DNA from: Stenotrophomonas maltophilia
GTDB lineage: Bacteria; Pseudomonadota; Gammaproteobacteria; Xanthomonadales; Xanthomonadaceae
Length of the DNA stretch: 42,506 nt
NCBI RefSeq assembly: GCF_004684085.1
Contig: NZ_SRHZ01000037.1
Coordinates: forward strand, 1 to 42,506
Direction: 5' to 3'
Part shown: one piece after another, positions 17,756 to 25,682 of the stretch
Layout: each line of letters starts with the position of its first letter
How positions within the stretch are numbered: position 1 is the stretch's first letter
Translations under genes and position numbers: made by a program
The notes under the pieces: generated by a model
The model's database searches: none
What the model was told of the DNA's origin: nothing
What the model saw: the letters and a program-made list of their open reading frames with translations, nothing else

Positions 17756-19441
17756 ATGACCGAATCATTTGCCGAACTGTTTGAAGCCAGCCAGGCCAAC
17801 CTGGCCAAGCTGAAGCCGGGCGCCATCGTCAGCGGTACCGTTGTTGAAGTCCGCGGCGACGTCGTGGTGATCAACGCTGGCCTGAAGTCCGAAGGCATCG
17901 TGCCGATCGAACAGTTCCGTAACGACGCTGGCGAAATCGACGTCGCCGAAGGCGACATCGTCAAGGTCGCCCTCGACTCGATCGAGAACGGCTTCGGCGA
18001 AACCGTCCTGTCGCGCGAGAAGGCCAAGCGCGCGATGGTGTGGGACGAGCTGGAAGAAGCGTTGGAAAAGAACGAAACCATCACCGGCCGCATCAGCGGC
18101 AAGGTCAAGGGTGGTTTCACCGTGGACATCAAGGATGTCCGCGCCTTCCTGCCGGGTTCCCTGGTCGATGTGCGCCCGGTGCGCGATCCGGCCTACCTGG
18201 AAGGCAAGGAGCTCGAGTTCAAGCTCATCAAGCTGGACCGCAAGCGTAACAACGTCGTGGTTTCGCGCCGCGCTGTCGTCGAAAGCGAGCACTCGGAAGA
18301 GCGCGAGCAGCTGATGGACAAGCTGCAGGAAGGCGCGATCCTGAAGGGTGTCGTCAAGAACCTGACCGACTACGGCGCATTCGTGGACCTGGGCGGTATC
18401 GACGGCCTGCTGCACATCACCGACATGGCATGGAAGCGCGTGCGCCATCCGTCCGAAGTCGTGAACGTCGGCGACGAGCTGGACGTGCGCGTGCTGAAGT
18501 TCGACCGCGAGCGCAACCGCGTTTCGCTGGGCCTGAAGCAGCTGGGCGAAGATCCGTGGGATAACATCGCCCGTCGTTACCCGGCCAACAGCCGCGTGTT
18601 CGGCAAGGTCTCCAACGTCACCGATTACGGCGCATTCGTCGAGATCGAGCCGGGCGTCGAAGGTCTGGTGCACGTGTCCGAGATGGATTGGACCAACAAG
18701 AACGTCAACCCGTCCAAGGTTGTGCAGGTCGGTGACGAAGTTGAAGTCATGGTCCTGGACGTGGACGAGGAGCGTCGCCGCATCTCGCTGGGCATGAAGC
18801 AGGTTGCCGCCAATCCGTGGGAAACCTTCGCTGCCACCCACAAGAAGGGCGACAAGGTGTCGGGCCAGATCAAGTCGATCACCGACTTCGGCATCTTCAT
18901 CGGCCTGGACGGCGGCATCGACGGCCTGGTTCACCTGTCCGACATCAGCTGGGCGACCACTGGCGAAGACATCGTTCGCAACTTCAAGAAGGGCGACACC
19001 CTGGAAGCAGTCGTCCTGGCTGTCGATCCGGAGCGTGAGCGCATCTCGCTGGGCGTCAAGCAGCTGGAGCAGGATCCGTTCGGCCAGTACATGGCCGCCA
19101 ATCCGAAGGGCTCCAAGGTTGAAGGCGTGGTGAAGGAAGTCGACGCCAAGGGCGCGATCATCGAGCTGGCTGACGGCATCGAAGGTTACGTCTCGGCGCG
19201 CGACATCGCCAACGAGCGCGTTGACGACGCCACCCAGCACCTGAAGGTCGGCGACAAGGTCGAAGCCAAGTTCGTGGGCATGGACCGCAAGGGCCGTACC
19301 CTGCAGCTGTCGATCAAGGCCAAGGACGACGCGGAAATGCGCGAAGTGCTGGAGGAATACCAGTCCTCTTCGGCTGCCAGCGGCACCACCCAGCTGGGCG
19401 CGCTGCTGCGTGCGCAGCTGAGCGGCAACAAGTCCGAGTAA
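17756..19441 (+). CDS. rpsA: 30S ribosomal protein S1
   Basis: The protein has 561 residues with six S1 (OB-fold) repeats at roughly residues 23-90, 108-172, 193-261, 278-348, 365-435 and 452-520. The repeated GxVxxxxxFGxFVxxxxGxEGLVHxSE pattern is clearest in the central repeats. S1 binds mRNA leaders and docks on the 30S subunit. The reading frame extends upstream to 17612, but the conserved [10 protein letters not shown] start is at ATG 17756. No good Shine-Dalgarno sequence precedes it, as in E. coli, where S1 represses its own translation through a structured leader; autoregulation here is inference. A terminator-like hairpin follows at 19471-19501. Confidence 0.97.
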   Translation: MTESFAELFEASQANLAKLKPGAIVSGTVVEVRGDVVVINAGLKSEGIVPIEQFRNDAGEIDVAEGDIVKVALDSIENGFGETVLSREKAKRAMVWDELEEALEKNETITGRISGKVKGGFTVDIKDVRAFLPGSLVDVRPVRDPAYLEGKELEFKLIKLDRKRNNVVVSRRAVVESEHSEEREQLMDKLQEGAILKGVVKNLTDYGAFVDLGGIDGLLHITDMAWKRVRHPSEVVNVGDELDVRVLKFDRERNRVSLGLKQLGEDPWDNIARRYPANSRVFGKVSNVTDYGAFVEIEPGVEGLVHVSEMDWTNKNVNPSKVVQVGDEVEVMVLDVDEERRRISLGMKQVAANPWETFAATHKKGDKVSGQIKSITDFGIFIGLDGGIDGLVHLSDISWATTGEDIVRNFKKGDTLEAVVLAVDPERERISLGVKQLEQDPFGQYMAANPKGSKVEGVVKEVDAKGAIIELADGIEGYVSARDIANERVDDATQHLKVGDKVEAKFVGMDRKGRTLQLSIKAKDDAEMREVLEEYQSSSAASGTTQLGALLRAQLSGNKSE

Positions 19442-19470
19442 TCGGCCTTACGCTGTACGTTGTTTCCTGG

Positions 19471-19501
19471 ACGGCCCGGGCTTCATTGCCCGGGCCGTTT
19501 C
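19471..19501 (+). terminator. Terminator-like hairpin between rpsA and ihfB
   Basis: ACGGCCCGGGC (19471-19481) pairs with GCCCGGGCCGT (19488-19498) around TTCATT, followed by only three T residues. It could attenuate rather than stop transcription into ihfB. Confidence 0.6.
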
Positions 19502-19531
19502 AGGCTGAGATGCCCCTGATGTGAGCCGGTA

Positions 19532-19837
19532 ATGACCAAATCCGAACTGATCGAAATCCTTGCGCGCCGGCAGGCGCACCTGAAGGCCGATGATGTCGAT
19601 CTGGCGGTGAAGTCGTTGCTGGAAATGATGGGCGGCTCGCTGTCCGCCGGGGATCGCATCGAAATACGTGGTTTTGGCAGCTTCTCGCTGCACTATCGTC
19701 CGCCGCGCCTGGGTCGCAACCCGAAGACCGGCGAATCGGTTGCCCTGCCGGGCAAGCATGTCCCCCATTTCAAGCCGGGCAAGGAATTGCGCGAGCGGGT
19801 CAGCAGTGTGCTGCCGCTTGACGCCGATCCGGCCTGA
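19532..19837 (+). CDS. ihfB: Integration host factor beta subunit
   Basis: The protein has 101 residues of the HU/IHF family. The conserved DNA-bending arm [23 protein letters not shown] (in part) and the C-terminal PGKELRERV are present, and [10 protein letters not shown] is the usual IHF-beta start. With the alpha subunit, encoded elsewhere, it bends DNA at specific sites and shapes transcription and recombination. The rpsA-ihfB order is widespread in gammaproteobacteria. The start has only a weak upstream GAG sequence. It begins 90 nt after rpsA and is followed after 77 nt by lapA. Confidence 0.96.
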
Positions 19838-19914
19838 GCCTGCCGTCGCGCCACCGCGTGCGAATCGAGCCGCGAGTCGGATAAGCTACGGTCTCCTGCC
19901 ACTGGAGCTGTCGC

Positions 19915-20199
19915 ATGAAGGTTTTTCGTCTGCTGGTCCTGCTGGCGGTGCTGATCCTTGGGCTGATCATTGGTGCGGTCAACATGACTGCGATGTCGAT
20001 CAACCTGCTTTTCACAGAACTGCACACCTCGGTGGGCGTGGCGCTGATCGCCGCGCTGCTGGTGGGTGTGGTGGTCGGTGCCGGCCTGGTGCTGGTGAGC
20101 GTGGTCATTCCGCTCTACAACCAGCTGCGCCGCGCCAACAAGTCCGTTGCCGCCACGCCGGCGCCGGTGGTTCCCCCGCAAACTTTTGATGGACGCTGA
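19915..20199 (+). CDS. lapA: LapA family inner-membrane protein (DUF1049)
   Basis: The protein has 94 residues with two transmembrane helices (about residues 4-24 and 42-66). The pattern ILGLIIGAVNMTAMSINLLF is typical of LapA/YciS. The C-terminal tail (about 25 residues, LRRANKSVAATPAP) should face the cytoplasm. In E. coli LapA is encoded with LapB, which controls LPS synthesis by directing FtsH to degrade LpxC. GGAG lies 9 nt before the ATG. LapB begins 6 nt after the stop, so the pair is an operon. Confidence 0.9.
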   Translation: MKVFRLLVLLAVLILGLIIGAVNMTAMSINLLFTELHTSVGVALIAALLVGVVVGAGLVLVSVVIPLYNQLRRANKSVAATPAPVVPPQTFDGR

Positions 20200-20205
20200 C
20201 CGAAG

Positions 20206-21384
20206 ATGGATTTCGTCACCGAGTGGCTGTGGTTTTTCCTGTTCGTTCCGCTGGCCGCATTGGCCGGATGGGTGATCGGTCGGCGTGGTGGGCAACGCCA
20301 CGGTGACAACCAGGTCAGCCGCCTCTCCAGCACCTATTTCCGCGGCCTGAACTACCTGCTCAACGAGCAGCCGGACAAGGCCATCGAGCTGTTCCTGCAC
20401 ATCGCCGAGCTGGACAAGGAAACCTTCGAGACCCAGGTCGCGCTGGGCCATCTGTTCCGCCGCCGCGGTGAAGTGGATCGTGCCATCCGTCTGCACCAGG
20501 GCCTGGTCAACCGCCACGACCTCAGTGACGCGCAGCGCGTGCAGGCACTGCTGGCACTGGGCGAGGACTACATGAAGTCCGGCCTGCTGGACCGTGCCGA
20601 GACCGTGTTCACCGAACTGGCGCAGCTGGACCAGCGTGCCCCGCAGGCGCTCAAGCACCTGATCGGCATCTATCAGGCCGAGCGTGACTGGGAAAAGGCG
20701 ATCGACAACGCCACCCGCTTCGAGGACGTGACCGGCGAGCCGATGGGCAAGCTGATCGGTCAGTTCGAGTGCGAGCTGGCCGAGCGCTTCCGCGGTGCCG
20801 GCAAGCTGGAAGAGGCGAGGGCAGCCATTGCCCGTGCCTACCAGGCCGACGCCATGTCGGTGCGTGCCGGCATCATCGAGGGCCGCCTGGAAACGGATGC
20901 CGGCAACGCCGAAGCGGCCGTACGCGCGTTCGAACGCGCGGCCCGCAACGATCCCGAATACCTGCCCGAGCTGCTGCCGGCGTTGATGGCCAACTACCGC
21001 AAGGTCGGTGACCTCGGCGGTGCGCGTGCCTTCCTGTCGGAAATGACCGAGCACTATCGCGGCATCGCCCCGGTGCTGGCGCTGACCCGCCTGATGGAAG
21101 AGCAGGAGGGCGTGGCTCCGGCCCGCGCCTATCTAGGCCGCCAGCTCAAGGATCGTCCATCGGTTCGCGGCGAGTCCGCGCTGATCGACCTGACCCTGGC
21201 CGAAGGTGCTGATTCCACTGCAACCCTGCACGATCTCAAGCACATCACCGACCAGCTGCTGGTACGCAACCCTGCCTATCGCTGCACCCGCTGCGGCTTC
21301 GGCGCACGCACCCATCACTGGCAGTGCCCAAGCTGCAAGGAATGGGGCACGGTCAAGCCGCTGCTGAACTACGCGGTGCTCTGA
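20206..21384 (+). CDS. lapB: LPS assembly protein LapB (TPR plus rubredoxin-like domain)
   Basis: The protein has 392 residues. It has an N-terminal membrane anchor (about residues 5-25, WLWFFLFVPLAALAGWVIG), then tandem TPR repeats from about residue 40 to 340 with the recognisable LLNEQPDKAIELFLHIAELD and RAIRLHQGLV units. It ends in a rubredoxin-like zinc knuckle with Cys360, Cys363, Cys374 and Cys377. This layout is diagnostic of LapB/YciM, which senses LPS and targets LpxC for FtsH proteolysis at the inner membrane. It lies directly upstream of the O-antigen-type glycan genes, so LPS core control and polysaccharide precursor genes sit together. Confidence 0.95.
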   Translation: MDFVTEWLWFFLFVPLAALAGWVIGRRGGQRHGDNQVSRLSSTYFRGLNYLLNEQPDKAIELFLHIAELDKETFETQVALGHLFRRRGEVDRAIRLHQGLVNRHDLSDAQRVQALLALGEDYMKSGLLDRAETVFTELAQLDQRAPQALKHLIGIYQAERDWEKAIDNATRFEDVTGEPMGKLIGQFECELAERFRGAGKLEEARAAIARAYQADAMSVRAGIIEGRLETDAGNAEAAVRAFERAARNDPEYLPELLPALMANYRKVGDLGGARAFLSEMTEHYRGIAPVLALTRLMEEQEGVAPARAYLGRQLKDRPSVRGESALIDLTLAEGADSTATLHDLKHITDQLLVRNPAYRCTRCGFGARTHHWQCPSCKEWGTVKPLLNYAVL

Positions 21385-21387
21385 TCC

Positions 21388-22377
21388 ATGCCGTGGTTCG
21401 TGATGGGGGCGCTGCTGGGATTGGCCCTGCTGAGTGCGGCTTTGACCTGGGCGGCACGTGGCTACGCGCTGCGCCAGCAGTTGATGGACCAGCCTGGCGA
21501 GCGCCGCAGCCATAGCGTGGCCACCCCGCGCGGCGGCGGCATCGCCATCGTCATCAGCCTGCTCGTCACGGCAGGCGTGGCGATGTGGGCCTGGCCCGAA
21601 GCAACGCCCAGCCTGCTGGTAGCCAGCCTTGGCCTGGCGCTGGTGGCCGGCATCGGCTGGTGGGACGACCACAAGCCGCTACCGGCGATGCGCCGCCTGC
21701 TGGTGCATTTCATTGCCGCCGCTCTGCTGGCGGCCCTGGTCAAGGCGAATGGTGGCAGCTGGCTGCTGGCTGCTCTGGTACTGCTGTTCACTGCCTCGTT
21801 GATCAACATCTGGAACTTCATGGATGGCATCAACGGCATTGCCGCCAGCCAGGCCATCGTGGTCGCGTTGGGCCTGGCACCGGTGCTGCCCTGGCCGTAT
21901 TCGCTCGCTGCCGTGGCGCTGGGCCTGGCCTGTCTGGGATTCCTGCCGTTCAACTTTCCACGGGCCCGGATCTTCATGGGAGATGTCGGAAGTGGCGCGC
22001 TGGGTTACGCCGTAGCCGTGGTTCTGGCGATCGCCAGCGTGCGTACCGACATCAACTGGATCCTGCTGCTGGTGCCGGCCTCGGCGTTCCTTGTGGACGC
22101 GGGCTTCACACTGCTGGCGCGCATCATTTCGGGACAACGCTGGACGGAACCCCATACCCAGCATGTCTACCAGAGGGCCATACAGGCAGGAGCCAGCCAT
22201 GCCCAGGTGACCGGGATGTACTTTGCTTTGGGCCTGTTCAGTATTACAGTGCTTAATGTCTGCTCCAATTTGCAGCCGAGGTGGGAGGCTGTCGTGGCGA
22301 TCGCGTGGTTCATTGCGCTGAGCGTCCTCTGGCTCCTCCTGCGCAATGGATTGCGCCACCGACAAGGAACTATCTGA
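21388..22377 (+). CDS. Polyprenyl-phosphate N-acetylhexosamine-1-phosphate transferase (WecA/WbpL-like)
   Basis: The protein has 329 residues, multi-pass (about ten to eleven hydrophobic segments), of the MraY/WecA family. Characteristic motifs are RRSHSVATPRGGG near residue 35, WWDDHKPLPAMRR near residue 90, NFMDGINGIAASQA near residue 145 and the catalytic MGDVGSGALGY near residue 195. Such enzymes start O-antigen or related glycan chains by loading a sugar-1-phosphate onto undecaprenyl phosphate. It begins 3 nt after lapB and ends 3 nt before a WbpM-type gene, an arrangement matching wbpL/wbpM in Pseudomonas O-antigen loci. The exact sugar (GlcNAc, FucNAc or another) is unknown. ATG 21388 lacks a clear ribosome binding site, so coupling to lapB is likely. 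Confidence 0.88.
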   Translation: MPWFVMGALLGLALLSAALTWAARGYALRQQLMDQPGERRSHSVATPRGGGIAIVISLLVTAGVAMWAWPEATPSLLVASLGLALVAGIGWWDDHKPLPAMRRLLVHFIAAALLAALVKANGGSWLLAALVLLFTASLINIWNFMDGINGIAASQAIVVALGLAPVLPWPYSLAAVALGLACLGFLPFNFPRARIFMGDVGSGALGYAVAVVLAIASVRTDINWILLLVPASAFLVDAGFTLLARIISGQRWTEPHTQHVYQRAIQAGASHAQVTGMYFALGLFSITVLNVCSNLQPRWEAVVAIAWFIALSVLWLLLRNGLRHRQGTI

Positions 22378-22380
22378 CTC

Positions 22381-24294
22381 ATGGCTTCACCCTGGCGGGA
22401 CAGAATCCTCGGCCTGATGCCGCGTTCGGCCATCGTCTGCCACGACCTCTTCATGGTCTGGGCATGCTGGCAGCTGCTCCATGCGGGGCGCTACTCGATC
22501 CTCCCCAACGCGCCTGCACTTCCCCTGTGGAATGTCGACACCACGCTGGTACTGCTGCTGCAGGGCCTGGTGTTCTGGCGCGTTGGCCTGTATCGCGGGC
22601 TGTGGCGTTTCGCCAGCGTCAGCGACCTGCTGAACATCTTCAAGGCCAGCTTCATCGGCATGGTTGCCATCGTGCTGGTGCTGATGTGGAAGCGCTTCGA
22701 TGGCGTGCCGATGTCGGTGCTGGTGATCTATCCGTTCGCGCTGTCGGCGCTGCTGGGTGCGCCCCGGCTGCTGTACCGGGCCTGGAAGGACTACCAGGCG
22801 CTGCAGTCGGATTCGTCCGCACGGCGCGTGTTGATCCTGGGCGCCGGCCAGGCGGCCGAGACCCTGGTCCGCGACCTGCGCCGGTCCGGCAACTTCGAGC
22901 CGGTCGGCCTGCTGGATGATGCGCCCCACCTGCGCGGCGCCAAGCTGCAGGGCCTGCCCATCCTGGGCGGCCTGGACGACGCGCCGGCCGTGGTCCGCGA
23001 GACGGCGGCCAAGCTGCTGGTGATCGCGATGCCTTCGCTGGACGCTGCAGGCATGCAGCGCGTGGTCGCCATCTGCGAAAGCACCGGCGTGCCGTTCCGA
23101 ACCGTGCCCAAGCTCAGCGATATCCTGCAGGGCCAGTCGCTGCCTGGGCAGCTGAAGGAAGTGGCGATCGAAGATCTGCTCGGCCGCAAGCCGATCATGC
23201 CGGACTGGAATCTGATCCGCGGATGGTTGGGCGGGCGAACCGTCATGGTCACCGGTGCCGGCGGTTCGATCGGCTCGGAGCTGTGCCGCCAGTGCGCGCG
23301 TCATGGCGCCGGCCGCATCATCCTGCTGGAAATCAGCGAGCTGCTGTTGCTGACCATCGAGGGCGAGCTGCGCCGCAGCTTCCCCGATGTCGAGGTCGAA
23401 GCAGTGCTGGGCGATTGTGGCGACCCGGCGGTGATCCGTCACGCGTTGTCGCTGCATCCGGTCGATACCGCGTTCCATGCCGCGGCGTACAAGCATGTGC
23501 CGGTGCTGGAGCGCCAGTTGCGCGAGGCGGTGCGCAACAACATCCTGGCTACCGAGAACGTGGCTCGCGCCTGTCTGGAGGCACACGTCGAGCATTTCGT
23601 GTTCATCTCCACCGACAAGGCAGTCGACCCGGTCAATGCCCTGGGTGCCAGCAAGCGCTACGCCGAGATGATCTGCCAGAGCCTGGACCAGAAGTCCACG
23701 CATACCCGGTTCGTCACCGTGCGCTTCGGCAATGTGCTGGCCTCGGCCGGCAGCGTGGTGCCGCTGTTCCGCGAGCAGATCCTGCGTGGCGGGCCGGTCA
23801 CCGTCACCGACCCGGAAGTCAGTCGCTACTTCATGACCATCCCGGAGGCCTGCCAGCTGATCCTGCAGGCCGCTGCATCAGCCTCGCATGGCGCGATCTA
23901 TACGCTCGACATGGGCGAGCCGGTGCCGATCCGCGTGCTGGCCGAACAGATGATCCGCCTGGCCGGCAAGCAGCCGTACAAGGACATCCCGATCATCTAC
24001 ACCGGCCTGCGCCCGGGCGAGAAGCTGCACGAGACGCTGTTCTATTCGGACGAGGACTATCGTTCGACCGCGCACCCGAAGATTCTCGAGGCCGGTGTGC
24101 GCACGTTCGCGCGCGATGTGGTGTTGGGCAATGTCCCGCGCCTGCGCGAAGCGGTGTGCAGCTATGACACCACCAGCATCCAGGAAATCCTGTTCGCGAC
24201 GATGCCGGAGTTCTCTCCCATCGAACAGGATGCTTACATTTCATCCGCTAAAGTCGTGCCCTTTCCGGCACGTGAGGCCAACAGGCACCAATGA
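22381..24294 (+). CDS. Membrane-anchored UDP-sugar 4,6-dehydratase, WbpM/CapD/PglF type
   Basis: The protein has 637 residues. About four N-terminal membrane helices (residues 15-130) are followed by a first nucleotide-binding half (VLILGAGQAAETLVRDL near 150) and the catalytic SDR half with VTGAGGSIGSE near residue 290. The family makes UDP-4-keto-6-deoxy-GlcNAc, the precursor of QuiNAc, FucNAc or bacillosamine for O-antigen and capsule. In the YxxxK position of classical SDR enzymes this protein has Leu421-x3-Lys425; WbpM itself has Met there. The acceptor-side segment FISTDKAVDP is intact. It overlaps galU by 4 nt (ATGA). It is probably an inner-membrane enzyme that works with the transferase encoded upstream. 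Confidence 0.93.
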   Translation: MASPWRDRILGLMPRSAIVCHDLFMVWACWQLLHAGRYSILPNAPALPLWNVDTTLVLLLQGLVFWRVGLYRGLWRFASVSDLLNIFKASFIGMVAIVLVLMWKRFDGVPMSVLVIYPFALSALLGAPRLLYRAWKDYQALQSDSSARRVLILGAGQAAETLVRDLRRSGNFEPVGLLDDAPHLRGAKLQGLPILGGLDDAPAVVRETAAKLLVIAMPSLDAAGMQRVVAICESTGVPFRTVPKLSDILQGQSLPGQLKEVAIEDLLGRKPIMPDWNLIRGWLGGRTVMVTGAGGSIGSELCRQCARHGAGRIILLEISELLLLTIEGELRRSFPDVEVEAVLGDCGDPAVIRHALSLHPVDTAFHAAAYKHVPVLERQLREAVRNNILATENVARACLEAHVEHFVFISTDKAVDPVNALGASKRYAEMICQSLDQKSTHTRFVTVRFGNVLASAGSVVPLFREQILRGGPVTVTDPEVSRYFMTIPEACQLILQAAASASHGAIYTLDMGEPVPIRVLAEQMIRLAGKQPYKDIPIIYTGLRPGEKLHETLFYSDEDYRSTAHPKILEAGVRTFARDVVLGNVPRLREAVCSYDTTSIQEILFATMPEFSPIEQDAYISSAKVVPFPAREANRHQ

Positions 24295-25169
24295 GCAAGC
24301 GAATTCGCAAGGCAGTTTTTCCAGTGGCAGGGCTCGGGACGCGCTTTTTGCCGGCAACCAAGACGGTTCCGAAGGAAATGTTGCCGATCATTGATCGTCC
24401 GCTGATCCAGTACGCGGTTGATGAAGCGATCGAAGCGGGCTGCGACACGCTGGTGTTCATCACCAACCGTTACAAGCACGCGGTGGCCGACTACTTCGAC
24501 AAGGCCTACGAGCTGGAGCAGAAGCTGGAGCGCGCCGGCAAGCAGGAGCAGCTGGAGATGATCCGCCATGTACTGCCCAACGGCGTGCGTGCGGTCTTCG
24601 TGACCCAGGCCGAAGCGCTGGGCCTGGGCCATGCGGTGCTGTGTGCCAAGGCGGTGATCGGCGACGAGCCGTTTGCTGTGCTGCTGCCGGACGACCTGAT
24701 CTGGAACCGTGGCGATGGCGCGCTGAAGCAGATGGCCGACCTCAACGAAGCCAGCGGCGCCAGCGTAATCGCGGTGGAAGACGTGCCGCATGACAAGACC
24801 GCCAGTTATGGCATTGTCGCCACGGACGCGTTCGATGGCCGCAAGGGCCGTATTTCGCAGATCGTGGAGAAGCCGAAGCCGGAGGATGCACCGAGCGACC
24901 TGGCCGTGGTCGGCCGCTACGTGCTCAGTCCGAAGATCTTCGAGCTGCTGGAGCAGACCGGCAGTGGTGCCGGTGGCGAGATCCAGCTGACCGATGCGAT
25001 CGCACAGCTGCTGAAGACCGAAGAGGTTGATGCCTACCGTTTCGAGGGCACCCGCTTCGACTGCGGCACGCACCTGGGGCTGGTGGAAGCGACGATCCGC
25101 TTCGCGCTGGACAACCCGAAGCTGGCTGGCCCGGCGCGGGAGAAACTGACGGCGATGTTGGCGGAATAA
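24291..25169 (+). CDS. galU: UTP-glucose-1-phosphate uridylyltransferase
   Basis: The protein has 292 residues, the normal GalU length. The N-terminal nucleotide-binding signature FPVAGLGTRFLPATKTVPKE begins near residue 10; LPDDLIW, IVEKPKPEDAPS and the C-terminal GTRFDCGTHLGLVEA are all present. It makes UDP-glucose for LPS core, exopolysaccharide and other glycans in the cytoplasm. It overlaps the dehydratase gene by 4 nt, so it is translationally coupled and ends the polysaccharide-precursor operon. Downstream are hairpin repeat copy C and then a bidirectional terminator at 25376-25403. Confidence 0.97.
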   Translation: MSKRIRKAVFPVAGLGTRFLPATKTVPKEMLPIIDRPLIQYAVDEAIEAGCDTLVFITNRYKHAVADYFDKAYELEQKLERAGKQEQLEMIRHVLPNGVRAVFVTQAEALGLGHAVLCAKAVIGDEPFAVLLPDDLIWNRGDGALKQMADLNEASGASVIAVEDVPHDKTASYGIVATDAFDGRKGRISQIVEKPKPEDAPSDLAVVGRYVLSPKIFELLEQTGSGAGGEIQLTDAIAQLLKTEEVDAYRFEGTRFDCGTHLGLVEATIRFALDNPKLAGPAREKLTAMLAE

Positions 25170-25213
25170 GGTTTATCAAGCGCTCCGTGTAGCGCCTTGA
25201 TTGATACGTGGGG

Positions 25214-25317
25214 GAGGGGGCGGATGGCCCTCTCCAAAACACGCCAAAGCCCTTCCATGGTGCTCGATGGCGCCATCCATGGCGCCAACGGTTTTGGAGA
25301 GGGCCATCCGCCCCCTC
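25214..25317 (-). repeat. Core-and-arm hairpin repeat, copy C (27-bp perfect arms)
   Basis: The arms 25214-25240 and 25291-25317 are exact reverse complements over 27 bp. On the minus strand the 50-nt interior starts CGTTGGCGCCATGGATGGCG and ends GGCGT, like copy B in both respects; 25263-25291 is an exact inverted match (29 nt) to 25562-25590. The arms themselves are unrelated to those of copy B. It lies between galU and its terminator, so galU mRNA should contain the whole structure. Confidence 0.85.
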
Positions 25318-25375
25318 TCGACAGTTTCCGTGCGGCGCGGACGGGAAGGGCGGAATCAAAGGCAGAAGCACAAGC

Positions 25376-25403
25376 AAAAAAGGCAGCCTATGGCTGCCTT
25401 TTT
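25376..25403. terminator. Bidirectional terminator between galU and the fatty-acid operon
   Basis: AAAAAAGGCAGCC and GGCTGCCTTTTT flank a 3-nt loop (TAT). It ends galU on the plus strand and can also stop minus-strand transcription arriving from the thiolase gene. Confidence 0.9.
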
Positions 25404-25420
25404 CGTTTCCAGAGCAGAGG

Positions 25421-25484
25421 CATCCACGCATGGCGTGGATCTACTGGGGTCGGATCCCTTTGCGCAGCAAAGGGCTCTGACCCC
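25421..25484. repeat. SMAG GCGTGGAT unit joined to a GGGGTC...GACCCC palindrome
   Basis: CATCCACGC-atg-GCGTGGATCTAC at 25421-25444 is one SMAG-like unit. It is followed at 25446-25484 by GGGGTC and CCCTTTGC pairing with GCAAAGGG and GACCCC, with a small internal mismatch (GGAT/CTCT). The rest of the 513-bp spacer between galU and the thiolase gene (25170-25682) holds the repeats listed here and no credible gene. Confidence 0.7.
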
Positions 25485-25538
25485 GGCCTTTGACCCTGCC
25501 TTTGCTCATCCCTCCGCCGCGCGGAATGTTGGATGGCA

Positions 25539-25638
25539 CGGGTGGGTGAGGCTGACCGGGACCGTTGGCGCCATGGATGGCGCCATCGAGCCCCCAGGGA
25601 CGGGTTTACGGCGTGTCCCGGGCAGCCTCACCCACCCG
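25539..25638 (+). repeat. Core-and-arm hairpin repeat, copy B (24-bp arms, one mismatch)
   Basis: Bases 25539-25562 pair with 25615-25638 at 23 of 24 positions (mismatch 25555/25622). The 52-nt interior begins CGTTGGCGCC, contains the palindrome GGCGCCAT-gg-ATGGCGCC (25567-25584) and ends TTTACGGCGT. The arm sequence (GGGTGGGTGAGGCTG) has no similarity to the copy C arms, although the interiors are nearly the same. It is 44 nt from the stop codon of the thiolase gene. Confidence 0.85.
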
Positions 25639-25682
25639 GGCCCCACAGCAAACCGAAACGTCCGCCGGCAACGCTTTGAACC

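Noticed and set aside
17765..19240. 491-codon open frame opposite rpsA
   Set aside because: It is an antisense shadow of the S1 coding sequence, with low-information composition and no motifs.
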